From assembly GCA_032358165.1 (NCBI GenBank), contig JAALGY010000015.1:1364001-1428000 (forward strand): DNA of 64,000 nucleotides. Direction: 5' to 3'. This document shows, one piece after another, positions 9,981 to 21,331 of the stretch (position 1 is its first letter; each line of letters starts with the position of its first letter). The position numbers were made by a program, and so were the translations under genes. The notes under the pieces are model-generated. The model saw only the letters and a program-made list of their open reading frames with translations, did not search any database and was not told the origin of the DNA. This stretch comes from Diplosphaera chodatii. Its lineage: Eukaryota; Chlorophyta; Trebouxiophyceae; Prasiolales; Stichococcaceae.

Positions 9981-12900
9981 TTACACTGCATGGTACAGCT
10001 GGCGGCTGAGCTCCCGGTATTCGCTGCAGGGGCTCACCAAGGCATTCTTCATGCCACGTGGAGGCTCGCTAAGATGGCGCGGCGGCGGCAGCTGCGCATA
10101 CGTCCGCTTGTCAAAGCGCCATTCGCCATACTTTCCCGGCGTGAAGATGCCCTTCCGCGTGTAATCCATGCCGTAGGTGAAGTGCAGAAGGTAGAAAGGC
10201 TCCATGTCTGAGGCATACGTTCCAACGAAACAGTTGCACATGCCTGTGAGCGGCTTGCATGGACAACTCTGGCAGCACTCATGCAGCGGGAGCAAACTGA
10301 GGGTTGTGATGATCGGACATGTCGGCAGGGACTGCTGTGCTGCAGGGTGTGGGCAGAGCTCGCTTGTGGCATGGGGCAGGATACGCACCGCTGTCCCAGG
10401 GCGGCTGGCTCATCATCTTCTTGTGCAGATGCACCTTTGGGACCCTCTCATTGTAGCAGGCGATCGTGAAGGCGTACATCTCCTGTGTAGCATCACACTT
10501 CTTTGTCGCTTCAGTACGTGTCGTACTGCCAGGTGGCTGCGGTTCTCTGTCCAAAACAAATTGTTGCAGGAGGTGTCCTGCCGACCACCCAGCGCACCTG
10601 CACCCAGCCCCACTCCTTGGCAGTCTCCTCGTCGTGAAAGATGGACAGGCTCAGATTCATCCATGTTGGCGCCACCTACATGACAGGAAGGGTTGCATGG
10701 TCTCGTTCATGTACGACAGCCCCTGCGGGGATCGCTGCAGAAGTCGGCACAGCAGGCGGCACCCACTGCCAGTACCTTTTTCAAGTCTGCAAAGGTCAGC
10801 ATTGTGGGCGCATTGCCGATCGGCGCAATCTTCTCTGCCTCCTGCCGCGTGATGTCGCCCGTGTACTTGCGCGTCAGCCTCAGATTCAGATCTGGCGTTG
10901 CCGGGCTGATGTAAAAGAACGGAAAAGCCGCTGGATGATGCCCCTGCAAACACCACCAGCCCACGTCTTCTCTTGGACTGACCATCCCCCTTTTGGTGCA
11001 AGCACATAGTTGCCATGGGTGCAATCCAGCTGCAACAGATGCCAAAGCAGGGACAGCAACAACCTTCATCAGGTTGGGCATCGGCTTCAGCCACACGTGG
11101 TCCGGCTCGGACATGAGCACATAGCTCTCGGGGATGTCCGCCTGCTGTACCCACTGCGTGCACAGCACTCGTGCCACGTTTCAAGGCTGTGCACTTTCCT
11201 TGGTGTGACTGCTGTATACATGTCGGCAGGGCTTATCACTTGCAAGGCTTGAGCAACATGGCACGCCTGATTGATGGCGTATGGCCTATTGAGCACGACA
11301 TAGCCCTTGTGATCATGTTTGTCGGGTGGCAGCGGCTGCGCTACAAAGGTTGGCATCTCTTTCATCAAGTCATCTGCGCGTCCAGAGTGCAGGATGCGGG
11401 TGAAGCCCCCCTGCAGCATGCGCAATACTTGGCCCAGTCACATGCTGCCACTGCTCATAGCGTACTCATAGCATGCAGCAACATGTCGGAGGCTGTGGAG
11501 AGCCATGCACCAGGCTTCATCTGACTCGACCACTTGACCGAGGCGTACCATCTGGCAGTCTCCCCGCGCCTCACAGCGTGCCTTGACCTTGCGGTACCTG
11601 CAGGGCCAAACAGCAGCAGCGTCCGCCCCAACACCCTCGCACGTCATGCAGGCAAACGATGTCATCAAGAAGGGTGCCAGCACTCATGTGTCACCAGTAG
11701 TAGTGCAAACGGCATTGCCAGTGAGTCGCAGCGCCCTCTGCCGTGATGATGACATGAAAGCGCCGGTCTTCATCTGCATCTACCGCCTGCAGCCCACGGG
11801 CACAGTGCAAGATGTCTGCATGAACTCCACTCATGCTGTGGATCACCACGGAATCGAGTCTGTGCTACAACAAGGCAGCGTACCTCTGAGGGCTCTGGCG
11901 CATCCTGCAGTTCAGGTGGCATAGTGCCCGCCGTCCAGCCGACATGGGGCCCTTGCCTCGGGGACGCCGCATCTGGGTGCACCTGCATTGTTGGCAGCGT
12001 TCAGCAGACTCTGTACCGATGCAAAATTGTTGTGAATTTGCATGTTCCCTGGAGACCACACACAAGAAGCAGCCAGCAAGCAAGAAAACGCACGAAGTTT
12101 TTCAGCCAGCACTCTTGATACGTGTCGCCGCAGGCGCCCTGGTCGCCACACCAAACCCACACTGCACGGAACACATGACGCGATACAGCAAGATTGAGAT
12201 GAGCAGGGAATGCCTTTCACAAAGAGTCATGGTAGCTCTGCCTTGTGTACATAAACTACATGGACTCACCATTACACCTGGGCTTCCCAGGGTCTGGCAC
12301 GAAGTTCAGGCACTGCTCGCAGCACTTCTCCCAGGAGTCCACTTTGTTAGTGTTGCCCCACCGAACTGCATCCCCCATTGCATAGCTGCACCATCCAGAC
12401 TCAGAAGTTGCTACTTGAATCTGAGCGCATGAATCTTCCGAGACACAGGACAGTAGCCATCTGCCAGTGACTTCAGATTCCACACTCACTCTGTATGCAT
12501 CTCCAGTCTGCATGTTTCTGGATCTGCCTTTCTGCTCCGTTTGGTAGCTGCTGCCATCCCCTGCGTCCTGTCATCCACTGTGGCTGCAGGAATCTCATCT
12601 GCGGTTGGGCCATATGCAACACCTGCCGAGTCTGCAACGGTGTCTACTGGCTGCTGCTCTCGTGTGATGAGGCTGCGGCCAGCTGCCAGCTTGGTGCTCC
12701 CCAGGCCTGCATTCGAAATGCACGTGTCAACAGCCACGCATGCGATGGCTTGGTGGCTTTGCTGTTGGCCTCAATGGTGTCAAGCTGACAGCAGTGCTCA
12801 CCTTGGGGCCTCTGACCAACGCCCAAGGATGCCAGCTCATCTGTCAGTTGGTGCGGCAGGTGAGATTCCAATTTGTGCTCAACTCGGGTCAGCACGCCGT

Positions 12901-13087
12901 GCCAATCGCCATCAGCTGTCTGACTTGCTGAGGCGGCGCCCTGCTTGGTGACAACAATCTGGCCGAGGTACCGGACTGACGAAAAAGAGAGCCCTGCCGT
13001 GAGCAGCAGCAGCACGACCGTGATGTGCCGGGCTCGCTGCAACCCGCTTGGTGCAGCTGGATGTTTCCCATGCCGCCCCAAATGCAT
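9981..13087 (-). CDS. HPAT: Hydroxyproline O-arabinosyltransferase (GT95) with PAN/Apple-like stem domain
   Basis: Golgi type II enzyme that adds arabinose to hydroxyproline in cell-wall and secreted glycoproteins. The first ATG (13087) gives a short basic tail and one hydrophobic anchor (ITVVLLLLTAGLSFSSV). After a stem comes a Cys-rich module: DSWEKCCEQCLN, CNVWVWCGDQGACG, ECWLKNF and GPHVGWTAGT, the pattern of PAN/Apple-like domains. The catalytic part follows: FHVIITAEGAATHWQCRLHY, GGFTRILHSGRAD, YVVLNRPYAINQ, WVQQADIPESYVLMSEPDHV (with the metal-binding D-x-D-like EPDH), HPAAFPFFYISP, IAPIGNAP, EWGWVQEMYAF and LLHFTYGMDY with GEWRFDKRTY. These match plant HPATs through the C-terminus. 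The intron 11266-11154 has a GC donor. An upstream stem exon boundary near 12400 is uncertain. Confidence 0.88.
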
Positions 13088-13732
13088 CAAGGCCACGCTT
13101 CTGGCCTGCACGAGCTGTGTGTCATGGCAGATGTTGTTGTACGTGCAAAGCAGTTAACGGCAAGTCCTGCCATATAACATCACGATGCTGTGCCATGGTG
13201 CAATGCGCAATTTGGTGCTAGGTGCTCAATGCTCAAACGCTACAGTACTCCGAGACATCAATCTGGCAGCAGTATTCATGTGCAGCTGATCAGATGACTC
13301 TGATTGCGACGCAGGCTCATCGACACGGCATTGATGCGCAATGGCGGTGGCACACACAGCAGGAGCAGGGCAATCTATTCCAGTTTCAATCACAACACGG
13401 AACCTATGCTACTTCACTCATCATGTGTGACTAGCTTGGACAATGCTGCTGTCTGTTGTGATATGAATGATAGAAATCAACGTATCATGCGGAGTCGAGC
13501 GATTATGTGCTTTGCCAACCTGGCACACTGGGCTTAGCGCACATGCAGCAGGACGGGCACTGCATCTCGCGCTTGCAGCATCGTTTGCCGGGTGGCTTTC
13601 TGGCAAGCGGACACGATACAGCGTGCAGCAGCGCACCCTTGACAGCCCGTACTGATACTGCTCGGCTTGAAAGCGTGCGAAACATCCCTTGGGACAGTGG
13701 GCCGGTGGCTTTTCTGTGGACACCGGCTCAGC
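13088..13732. other. Divergent promoter region, HPAT and SELENOK-like
   Basis: 645 bp between the HPAT ATG (-) and the SelK-like ATG (+). No conserved coding sequence seen; open frames in it are unsupported. It probably drives both genes. Confidence 0.4.
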
Positions 13733-14412
13733 ATGGTGCACATCAGAGGAGGCAAGTGCTGTGTCATGTTGCGGATACATGTGCTGACCTGGCAGTTTGC
13801 AAAGTATACTGCAGGGAAAGCACCAGCGCGCTGAGCTAGCCCTTGTTGCCTTACAACGTGGCTGCCAACCTTGCCGCAGGGCAGGTAGTGCAGCAGAACG
13901 GGGGCGTAGGTTCAATCTTGGATTACTTCTGGGCATTCATCAACGCCATCGCCTTCTTCCTGCACGTGCGCACCATGTTAGCGTCGTTTTATAAAGGTTC
14001 ACGGCGCCAGGCTACCTGCAGCATTGGGGAAGATCCTTCCAAGCATCCGTCAATTTGGCCTGGTCATGCAGACGATCATTTCGCCCGGGGCGAGCGAGAA
14101 GTATCGCGACCACGCACGCAAGAAGGGCTGGGGTGGCGGCAACAGCAACAACAGGAGGGGACCAGGCGGTGGCGGCGGCGGTGGCGGCGGTGGTGGCGGT
14201 GGACCGAGGATCAGCGGCATGAGCAACCTGCCAAGCAGCAGGTGGTGCACGCGAAGTGCACGTTCGAGGCATGTACATATCAGACGCTTATAAGTTGACC
14301 AAAAGAGCAACTGCACAGTAGAGCATCATGGTTATGCAAATTGTGCTTCATATACGGCAGGAATCCGCCGTCCGGACCTGGAGGCTGCTGCGGCGGCGGC
14401 GGATGCGGATGA
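13733..14412 (+). CDS. SELENOK: Selenoprotein K/G family homologue with Cys in place of selenocysteine
   Basis: Four exons join in frame: 13733-13751, 13880-13965, 14072-14241 and 14361-14412, 108 residues. The N-terminus reads MVHIRGGQVVQQNGG, matching the SelK start (M-V-Y-I-x-N-G-Q-V). One membrane segment follows (SILDYFWAFINAIAFFL), then a basic, Gly-rich cytosolic tail with a long Gly run and PGGCCGGGGCG at the end. SelK proteins sit in the ER membrane and act in ER-associated degradation and redox or palmitoylation complexes. In Sec-containing members the ending is G-G-U-G-x; here the equivalent residue is Cys (TGC 14404-14406) followed by Gly and TGA. The first exon holds only 19 coding bases and is joined through a GC-AG intron (13752-13879, donor GCAAGT). 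A TGTAA motif lies at 14519-14523. Confidence 0.78.
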
Positions 14413-14890
14413 TGTACCGGTATTCACAGCGTGTGCTGCGCCAGAGCTCAAAGCATGCAGGCAGATACTTCAGGCAGACTGCAATGGCTTCACGATGTTA
14501 TTTCGACCAGCAATGTGCTGTAACACAGAGGCCCGACAAACTCACAATGTGTGAAGACGCAGAGTGGTGCAGGAGCTGCTCAGCCTCTGGGCATGCAGAC
14601 GTTTGACTGCTGGAAAATCTGCAGACCAACAAAGGTTTTGTGTGCCACAAAAAACCCCCATGTCCACACCTCTGCTACAAGTCTCCAGCATCCTCCACTC
14701 GATGCCCGGATCGTCAGCGGCGACACGTTCATCTCAGACATCTTGATAGCCGTTTCAAGTGGTGATTGATTGTTGACCTGACATTCGGCTTCCTTGCCTG
14801 CATGACACCCATTAAATCAGTCATGCTTTACCGCATGGTGGTGCACACTGTATCACATTGAAGCCAAGAGTGGTGAACTAGGACAATGCG
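14413..14890. other. Convergent 3' region
   Basis: 478 bp between the SelK-like stop (+) and the mS37 stop (-). It contains a TGTAA motif at 14519-14523, 107 nt after the SelK-like stop, and no other feature that I can support. Confidence 0.4.
14519..14523 (+). terminator. TGTAA poly(A)-like motif, SelK-like gene
   Basis: TGTAA is the usual polyadenylation signal of green algae. This copy lies 107 nt downstream of the stop codon on the coding strand. A five-base motif can occur by chance, so its use is inferred. Confidence 0.35.
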
Positions 14891-15214
14891 TCACAGACTC
14901 GTGCCAGCACCCACCGCTATGTTTGCACACTCTGATAGCGCCATCCGCTGCGCTGCACACTTCTCATCAAAGTCGGCTCCAGCACGCTGCAAAGCAAAAG
15001 TCGTGCATGTTAGCTGCGCAGGTCATGCTTCCAGGTCTCGGCCACGCCCAGGACGCTGCGAACGCCACATCCACACCATCCCCACGGTGCTCAGTGTGCA
15101 TGCTGGACTTGCCGTCATGCATGTGAAGAAGGCCTGCAGCTCCTCCATGCACTCCCCCTGCTTTGACTTGTCCAGCTTCTTCGGATTGACCTTCAGCGGC
15201 AGCGACTTCCCCAT
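14891..15214 (-). CDS. MRP10: CHCH-domain mitoribosomal small-subunit protein mS37 (MRP10/CHCHD1-like)
   Basis: Two exons, complement 15214-15113 and 14986-14891, encode 65 residues. The product has the twin Cys-x9-Cys hairpin of CHCH proteins: ECMEELQAFFTC in the first exon and KCAAQRMALSEC in the second. The leading LPLKVNPKKLDK closely follows the V-N-P-K-K start of mS37, a small-subunit protein of the mitochondrial ribosome imported by the Mia40 disulphide relay. The exons join only if the intron (15112-14987) uses a GC donor; its donor sequence GCAAGT is otherwise a perfect splice consensus. The next GT (base 15108) would leave the wrong phase. COX-assembly CHCH proteins are alternatives, but the VNPKK start favours mS37. 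Confidence 0.78.
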
Positions 15215-15981
15215 CGGTCTGCCGCCTTTGTGCCTCTCGTTTGCCGGCCCTAGCAGGTGTGCATGCGCAGCAAACCAACCGCTGCACGGTGTGTGCTGCG
15301 GCTGACACTCAACGGCACCACGGCCAACGACACTACGCCAAAACCACTGGCTTGCAGATGCCTGCTTGCTGCTCTCGGTATGCTGAACCCCAGAAGGTCG
15401 CCCCTCAACAGCTGCCAGGCAATGTAAGCGCGCTTACGGTACTGCGGCAGGGTATGGAGGATTGCACGCACACAGACTGGAGTGCCGCCGCCGCAGAATG
15501 CGTTGCACGCGGTTCAGTCGCAACTGATTCGAGTACATCGTCAAAGTACATGTGCAGAGATCACGGTTGTGCAACCCACATGCAGTCAGCAGTGGAGCAA
15601 TCACAATATGGCAGCAGGAAGGAGCGTTTTCAAGTCTGCAGATTGCAGCAGCGATGCAGCGTCGCTGCTGCACATTGCAGCGCATGCTGGACGGTCGATG
15701 TGCAGACCGTTCGACTGAGATCCGCACTTGGTGTCGTGGACATTCCTGCACGCGAGTCACCCATCACGTTTGACACACCTCATCGATCCTTCGCAGGCTT
15801 TGGGGTGTATTTGCGTTAGGTGCTTTCAGTTACAAGTTTACGCAGTGAGCACACATACTAAGAATATATGTCAGCGGATTCGCAGCTGATCGACGCTGCT
15901 TGATCAGCAGAGCCCCGGCCACCTCGTGCGGCTGCCGCTGCACTGCCTGTTGGCTCACTGACATCCTGAGGCATCCGCGGG
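15215..15981. other. Divergent promoter region, mS37 and Nup93
   Basis: 767 bp between two divergent start codons. A 579-base open frame (15241-15819) shows no similarity that I recognise and I do not call it a gene. Confidence 0.4.
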
Positions 15982-18900
15982 ATGTCAGACTGGGACCAAT
16001 TGCTGCAGGAGAGCGAGGATCTGGCTTTCAAGGTCCGCCGCTTGGCTGCGCTCAGGACATGTGCAGCCCGATCATGACGCTGCATGATGGGACATGCACG
16101 CGCAGCACTATCTCATGACCACGACGGCTCAGCGCTTTGCCGCGTGCAGGATGCAGAAGGCTTCCCGCAGGTGGACAGGGACCTGCTGCAGGTGGAGGAA
16201 CTATCGCAGAAACTCCGCGCCAAGGCGTCACGCCTGGATCAAGCGCAGGACGGCCTCGCTGCAAGCCGCCTGCTGGCGCAGCAGGGGATCAACGCCCACA
16301 GGCGGGGAAGCTGTCACCTTGCCGAGCTGCGCCCTGCTGATGTGTCGGATCCTGTTGAGATGGTACATCACCGTGCTGCAACTGTACTTTGCAACCCGAC
16401 AAAGAGGCAGGAACAAAACAGCCGGCGTCAGCAACCTTTCAGCATGGCACCGGGTGCTGCCTTGCAAAATGATGACGTTGGAACACTCTTTGATACTGAC
16501 AGATACAACCGAGACCTGCTGGAGCTGGAACTGCGCCCAACACATGAGGATGTCTTCCAGTCGCAGCCCAGCACCATGGACGACTACCTGCAGCAGGTCC
16601 ACGAGTCCTCCGTTGTGACAGCCATCCAGGTAAGTTTTCGCTGCCCTCCACATATATCACGAACATCGATCTTGCACCTTCTGTCGACGCACAGCAGGTT
16701 GAGTCGGATGAGATGTACTTGCATCCCATGAGGGCACGCGCACTGGCTGCAGGAGGCGCAGCGGCAAACAGACGACACCTTCCAGCAGTTCATGGCAGAG
16801 AGCATGCAGGCGAACTGGCAGCGCGCCAAGCGGCGGCTGCTGGACTCGATGCTGCCCAGCGGGGGGGCGGGCGGCGTCGCCCCCGGCCTGCCGCCCAATG
16901 CCCTCAGCCAGCCCGGCGGTCAGGCTCAGGGCAGAGCAGGTGTACAGCACAGCCGCACAGCACTGTGATGCATACTCGCCAACTGTATTACCATATAGAG
17001 GCAGCATGTGTGTTCGCATGCATGCTGCTCGGTCTCCATGCAAGGTCTGACCATCGTCACTCGCTGCCATGCAGGCGATCAGTCCTCAGGGCAGAAGGTT
17101 CAGCTCCAAGGGCGGTTCAAGGCCTACGCAGAGACGACAGCCAGGCTCAATGCGGCTGCTGTCAGTGGGCACCCGTTCGACGCAGTGGCAGAGTTTGCAA
17201 AGGCCTGCGTTCAGGAGGACTCAGGCAAGTCAGCGGCGCTGTTGGCCCTTCTGGCCTGCCAATACCTGCTCTCCTTGGTGTTTGACTCTGGGCATGTGGA
17301 GACACAAGCTGAAGGGGTGCCTCCTTCCTCCTTCCTGTGCAGAGGGCGGCATGACCATGCGGACGTGCTGGCAGCTGCTCTGCAGCATTGCGCGGGAGGC
17401 AGCCGCACATGGGGCTGGCCAGGGCACAGCCGGTGCAACTGCAGCCATGATGAAGGGCGCACAGCAATACCTGGAGCAGGGCCATGTGGCCCACATGCAG
17501 CGTGTGATACAGGCAGACCGAGCGCAGGTGTTTACCCAGTTCTGCCGACGAGCACTGTTCCTGCAGCTGCCCAACCCATGCTGCGCCCAGCCAGATGGCC
17601 ATGGTGGCAACCCTGATTGAAGCTGGTCTCGGCTGCAGAGTGCCCAGCAAGGCCTGGCCACCTGCTTGAGCTCAGAGCTTCCTCTCTTGTAGGCGGCACT
17701 GGGTGGCGACCCATCACGAGCGGGCCAGCTGAAGGCCTTCTTGCGAGTCAAGAACCAGGACGTGGGAGCAATCATGGACTTTGACTCACCTGCTGGTGTC
17801 GATACCACCTGGCAGCGCATCTTTGCCGCCCTGCGTTCAGGCTACACCCAGGAAGCTTTGGAGGTGAGTCTTGGTGACCGTTCCATCTGCCCGCATCATA
17901 GTTTGGGCTTCCTATAAGCATATGCTGTGCAGCTGTGCTGGTCCTGTACAAGGGTGTGACCAGGCTAGCTGGCGCTGGCAGGTGGCACGCAGCTCAGCAG
18001 CAGTGGCAGCAGCGCGGCCTGGTGGCAAGGACTTCGCTGCGTACCTGTCGCAGTGGTTGCGTGGCGGCTGCTCACTACCCTCAGCCTCTGCCGCCGCTTT
18101 GGTGCGCAGTTGCAGACAGCCGCTGGGTAACTGCTACCTGCTGCCCGGCCCACTTTAGCCTGGCACGCTCAGGCTTCATCCCTTGCCAAGAGTCCTGCAC
18201 GCCGATCAATAAAGCGCTCAGCGGACATGAATGCGAGTGCAGGCACCCGAAGTGGAGCGGCTGCTGCGTGAGGTGCGTGTTCAGCGCGGGCGGCAGGCCT
18301 TCTTCGGGCAGCGCGCGGCGCTGCATGTGCTCCTGGTCGGCGACCGGCAGCTGGCGGAGCAGCTGCAAAGGGTGCGCTGTCAGCAGCTGCTGCGTGTCAG
18401 GATTGTACTCATTCTGACCGCAGAACCCAGAGCTGATGCTGGCCATTCATGTGCTGAGCATCCCAACTGCAGACATGCTGTTGCTATGAACACAATCATA
18501 AGCAGTGGTTACATGCCGTAATCATTGTCCTTGCTGGGCTCACCAACGCTGACGCGCCGCGATGTGCAGGAGGTGAAGGGACTGTTCCCCACCATCGAGG
18601 ACTACATGTGGTTCCAGCTGGCGCTGGTGCGCTCGGGCAGCGGCTCCGGCGATGGCGAGGTGCCATCGGGCTCGGGTGCAGCGCAGCCCGCCACCCTGGA
18701 CGCCCTGCAGCATTACCTGCAGCAGTATCCGCCATCGCACTATAGCCACCAAGGTGGGAGTGATGGGTGCGACCAGCAATGCAGGAATCTCAGGGGAGGC
18801 ACCAGGGTACTGAAATGAGAATGCACCTGTGCTGAGGGTAAGCGTGTCAAGCTGTCAACAGTATCAAAGGATGTACCCACCTCATCGTGCTCTATTGCGA

Positions 18901-21200
18901 CGTGGCCCATGCCTTGCATGCCGCAGGCAGGGAGCCGCTGCTGTACACCATGGTGCAGCTGCTGAGCCTGCAGCTCCAGGGTGCGGTGTCGTACCTGGCC
19001 CGTGACCCCGCCACACGCGCCTTCCGGGTGGACGCCGTGCACCTGGGCCTCGCGCTGCACGCCGCAAAGCTGCTCGAGGCCGGTGGGCACCGTTGAGCAG
19101 CGCAAATTCTGTGCTGTACCGAGTCTTCAACCGAACAGTTCCCCACTCACCAAACAGACATCAGGTCCTCCAGCGCACTGCAGGGAGACATATAGTGTGA
19201 ATGTGAATGCTGGCACAAATTGTGCTGCACAATGAGAGAAGCTGATATACATCCCAGTGACGACATCTTTGGTAGTCCCAGCCTGAGCATTGGCTGCGCC
19301 ATGGTAATGCCCGCTGCCCCTGGCGCCCGCCGCTGGCTGAGGTGGCGAACACTGCCTGGTGCACGCCACACATGTGCTCGGGAGCATGCAGAAGTTCAAG
19401 GCGAATCTGAGGGATATAATTGTTACTTAGCAGTCAAGTGCACTCATGTGGCGTCCTTGATCTGCATGCCCGTGTAGGTAAACATCAGTCTCGGACTGCT
19501 TGAGGTTCGAAATTGGAGTTGTACAAACAGGAACAGCAGTGTGTAGCCATGCTTGTGCCCACAGGTGGCGGTCAGGACGGCATGGACATCGGCGCGTATG
19601 TGCACCTGTACGGCCGGGAGTTTGTGCACACGGACGTGCGGCTGGCGCTGGAGTACTACCTGGCGGCGGCGCGTGTGCAGGGCGACACATCAGCTGTGCG
19701 CGGCCGCCTGCTGCGGGAGCTGCTCACCGAGTCGCGCGCCTACGGTGCGGCTCCGCCGGTGCTGTCATCCTGCTCAGCTGCAGAATGGATCGCACGGCTT
19801 TAAGCATGGCAACTGCGCGGTCGTCTGCTCATGCTGGACTAGTTGCAATGCTGCTTCTGACACACTTCACCCGCATGGCAGGCTTCCTGCTGGGCAGCGG
19901 CGGCACAGACAGCGAGTCGGGCGCCCTCGCGGCGTATGTGCCAGACCGCGACACGCGCCGGGAGCTCATTGCCGCCATCGCCGAGGAGTGTGCGGCTGCT
20001 GCGCAGGTTTGTTGCACCTTCGGCACGGCACACAATGCCACGCATGGTGGCTACTGCCACTCGACTGCCTCAGTGTGCAAGTGTCATGGACATAGCTGTT
20101 GTGTGGCCCGGAGGTTCGATGAGACACTGAAGGGTTGTCCGAACAACCCCCAGGTGGAGGAGGCAGTCGAGCTGTACATGTATGCGGGGGCGCCGCGGCC
20201 TGCGCTGCACCTGCTCAACCACCAGCTGTCCGACCTGCTGGAGCCTGCGCTCGATGACACCGTGGCTGGTGAGCTGACGGCACTCCTGCTCCTGCTCACG
20301 ACATTCCTGAGGCACGCTCTGTACATGTCTCCATTCCACGGATTGGCCATGCTGCAAGACCTCTTCCGTCAATGCATTCTGACGGCAGTATGCTCTGTGC
20401 AATGCCATGAGTCTGTGCAGTGCATGTAGCCTGACAGCGTGCTTTTCCGTGGTGTCCTGCTAAAGGGGAGCGGGCAGCGGCGGTGGAGCAGCGTGCGGCT
20501 GCTGCAGTAGCGGCCATGAGGGGCAGCATCGAGCGGGAGGACCTGCACCAGATGGAGACCTTCTCCCAGCTCAAGACCATTCGTGCGCTGCTGCAGGCGC
20601 ACACACGGTGGGGTGGCCCAATCACCGTACAACTGTCAGGACTTGGCCAGCAGTTGGCATGTTTGCCTTGCATCAGCAGTGGTAACACTGTGTCAGGTGG
20701 CCGGGCTGTCAGGTTGGCAAGTGGCACCTTCTCTTGCATTGCTGCTGCCCAGGGGAGAGGCTGCCACGGTGTCACAACTGCTGCTGGAGCTTCCCTTCGT
20801 GCCACTGGAGCCGGCTCGCCTGCGCATGTGCACGATACAGGCACAGCAGCTGCACCCTGCCCTGCTGGACCGCTTGCCCAGGGTGCGATCAAACTGTGCC
20901 ACATTGTGTGCCAGTGATCCCGACACTGCAGCTGGCGCTGCAACTTGACAGTCAGCATAACTGCAAACGGTTGCAGTGTTACATGTCGTGACACGATCTG
21001 TTGGCGACCTTGGGCTGGGTGGTGATCCACAGCAGTGTTCGTGTGTGCAGGTGTTGTCAGCAGCGGCGGATGCGCTGGCAGCGCAAATGCGCTCGGATGC
21101 CCTGCGCACTGTGGTGGCCTTTGCGGACGCACTGCCGGCACATGTGCCACAATTCATATACCGCGAGCTCAACAAAGCTCTGAATCGCACGCTTACATGA
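15982..21200 (+). CDS. NUP93: Nucleoporin Nup93/Nic96
   Basis: Scaffold nucleoporin of the inner ring of the nuclear pore. The ATG at 15982 starts MSDWDQLLQESEDLAF, like the Nup93 start. In order: FPQVDRDLLQVEELSQKLR, ASRLLAQQGINAHR, MDDYLQQVHESSVVTAIQ, TFQQFMAESMQANWQRAKRR (matching the A-E-E-x-H-x-x-S-M-x-x-W-E motif), GRFKAYAETTARLNAA, KAFLRVKNQDVGAIMDF, LFPTIEDYMWFQLALVR (matching K-T-E-D-Y-L-W-L-K-L), EPLLYTMVQLLSLQLQGAV, HTDVRLALEYYLAAARVQGD, VEEAVELYMYAGAPRPALHL, and the terminal SDALRTVVAFADALPAHVPQ. About twenty exons are spread over 5.2 kb; not every boundary is fixed. The intron 17225-17342 has a GC donor (GCAAGT). The stop TGA (21198-21200) lies 131 bp from the convergent TatC stop. 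Confidence 0.86.
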
Positions 21201-21286
21201 CCACACTACAGCGTCGCCAGTTGTCATTGGTGGCAGGCCAGTGTGAGTTGAGGAACATCCTGTGAAAGCCATGGTGCCCAGCTACA

Positions 21287-21291
21287 TTACA
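21287..21291 (-). terminator. TGTAA poly(A)-like motif, TatC gene
   Basis: On the minus strand this reads TGTAA, about 40 nt downstream of the TatC stop. It lies in the short gap between the convergent Nup93 and TatC genes. Confidence 0.4.
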
Positions 21292-21331
21292 TACCCAATT
21301 CCTTGCTGGTTGCACAACAGTGTCGCACAGC

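Noticed and set aside
14410..14412. TGA read as selenocysteine in the SelK-like gene
   Set aside because: The Cys-Gly just before it already fills the Sec position, and reading through would add a long unconserved tail with no early stop.
15241..15819. 579-base plus-strand open frame upstream of Nup93
   Set aside because: No conserved motif, not linked by splicing to Nup93, and lies in the divergent promoter gap.
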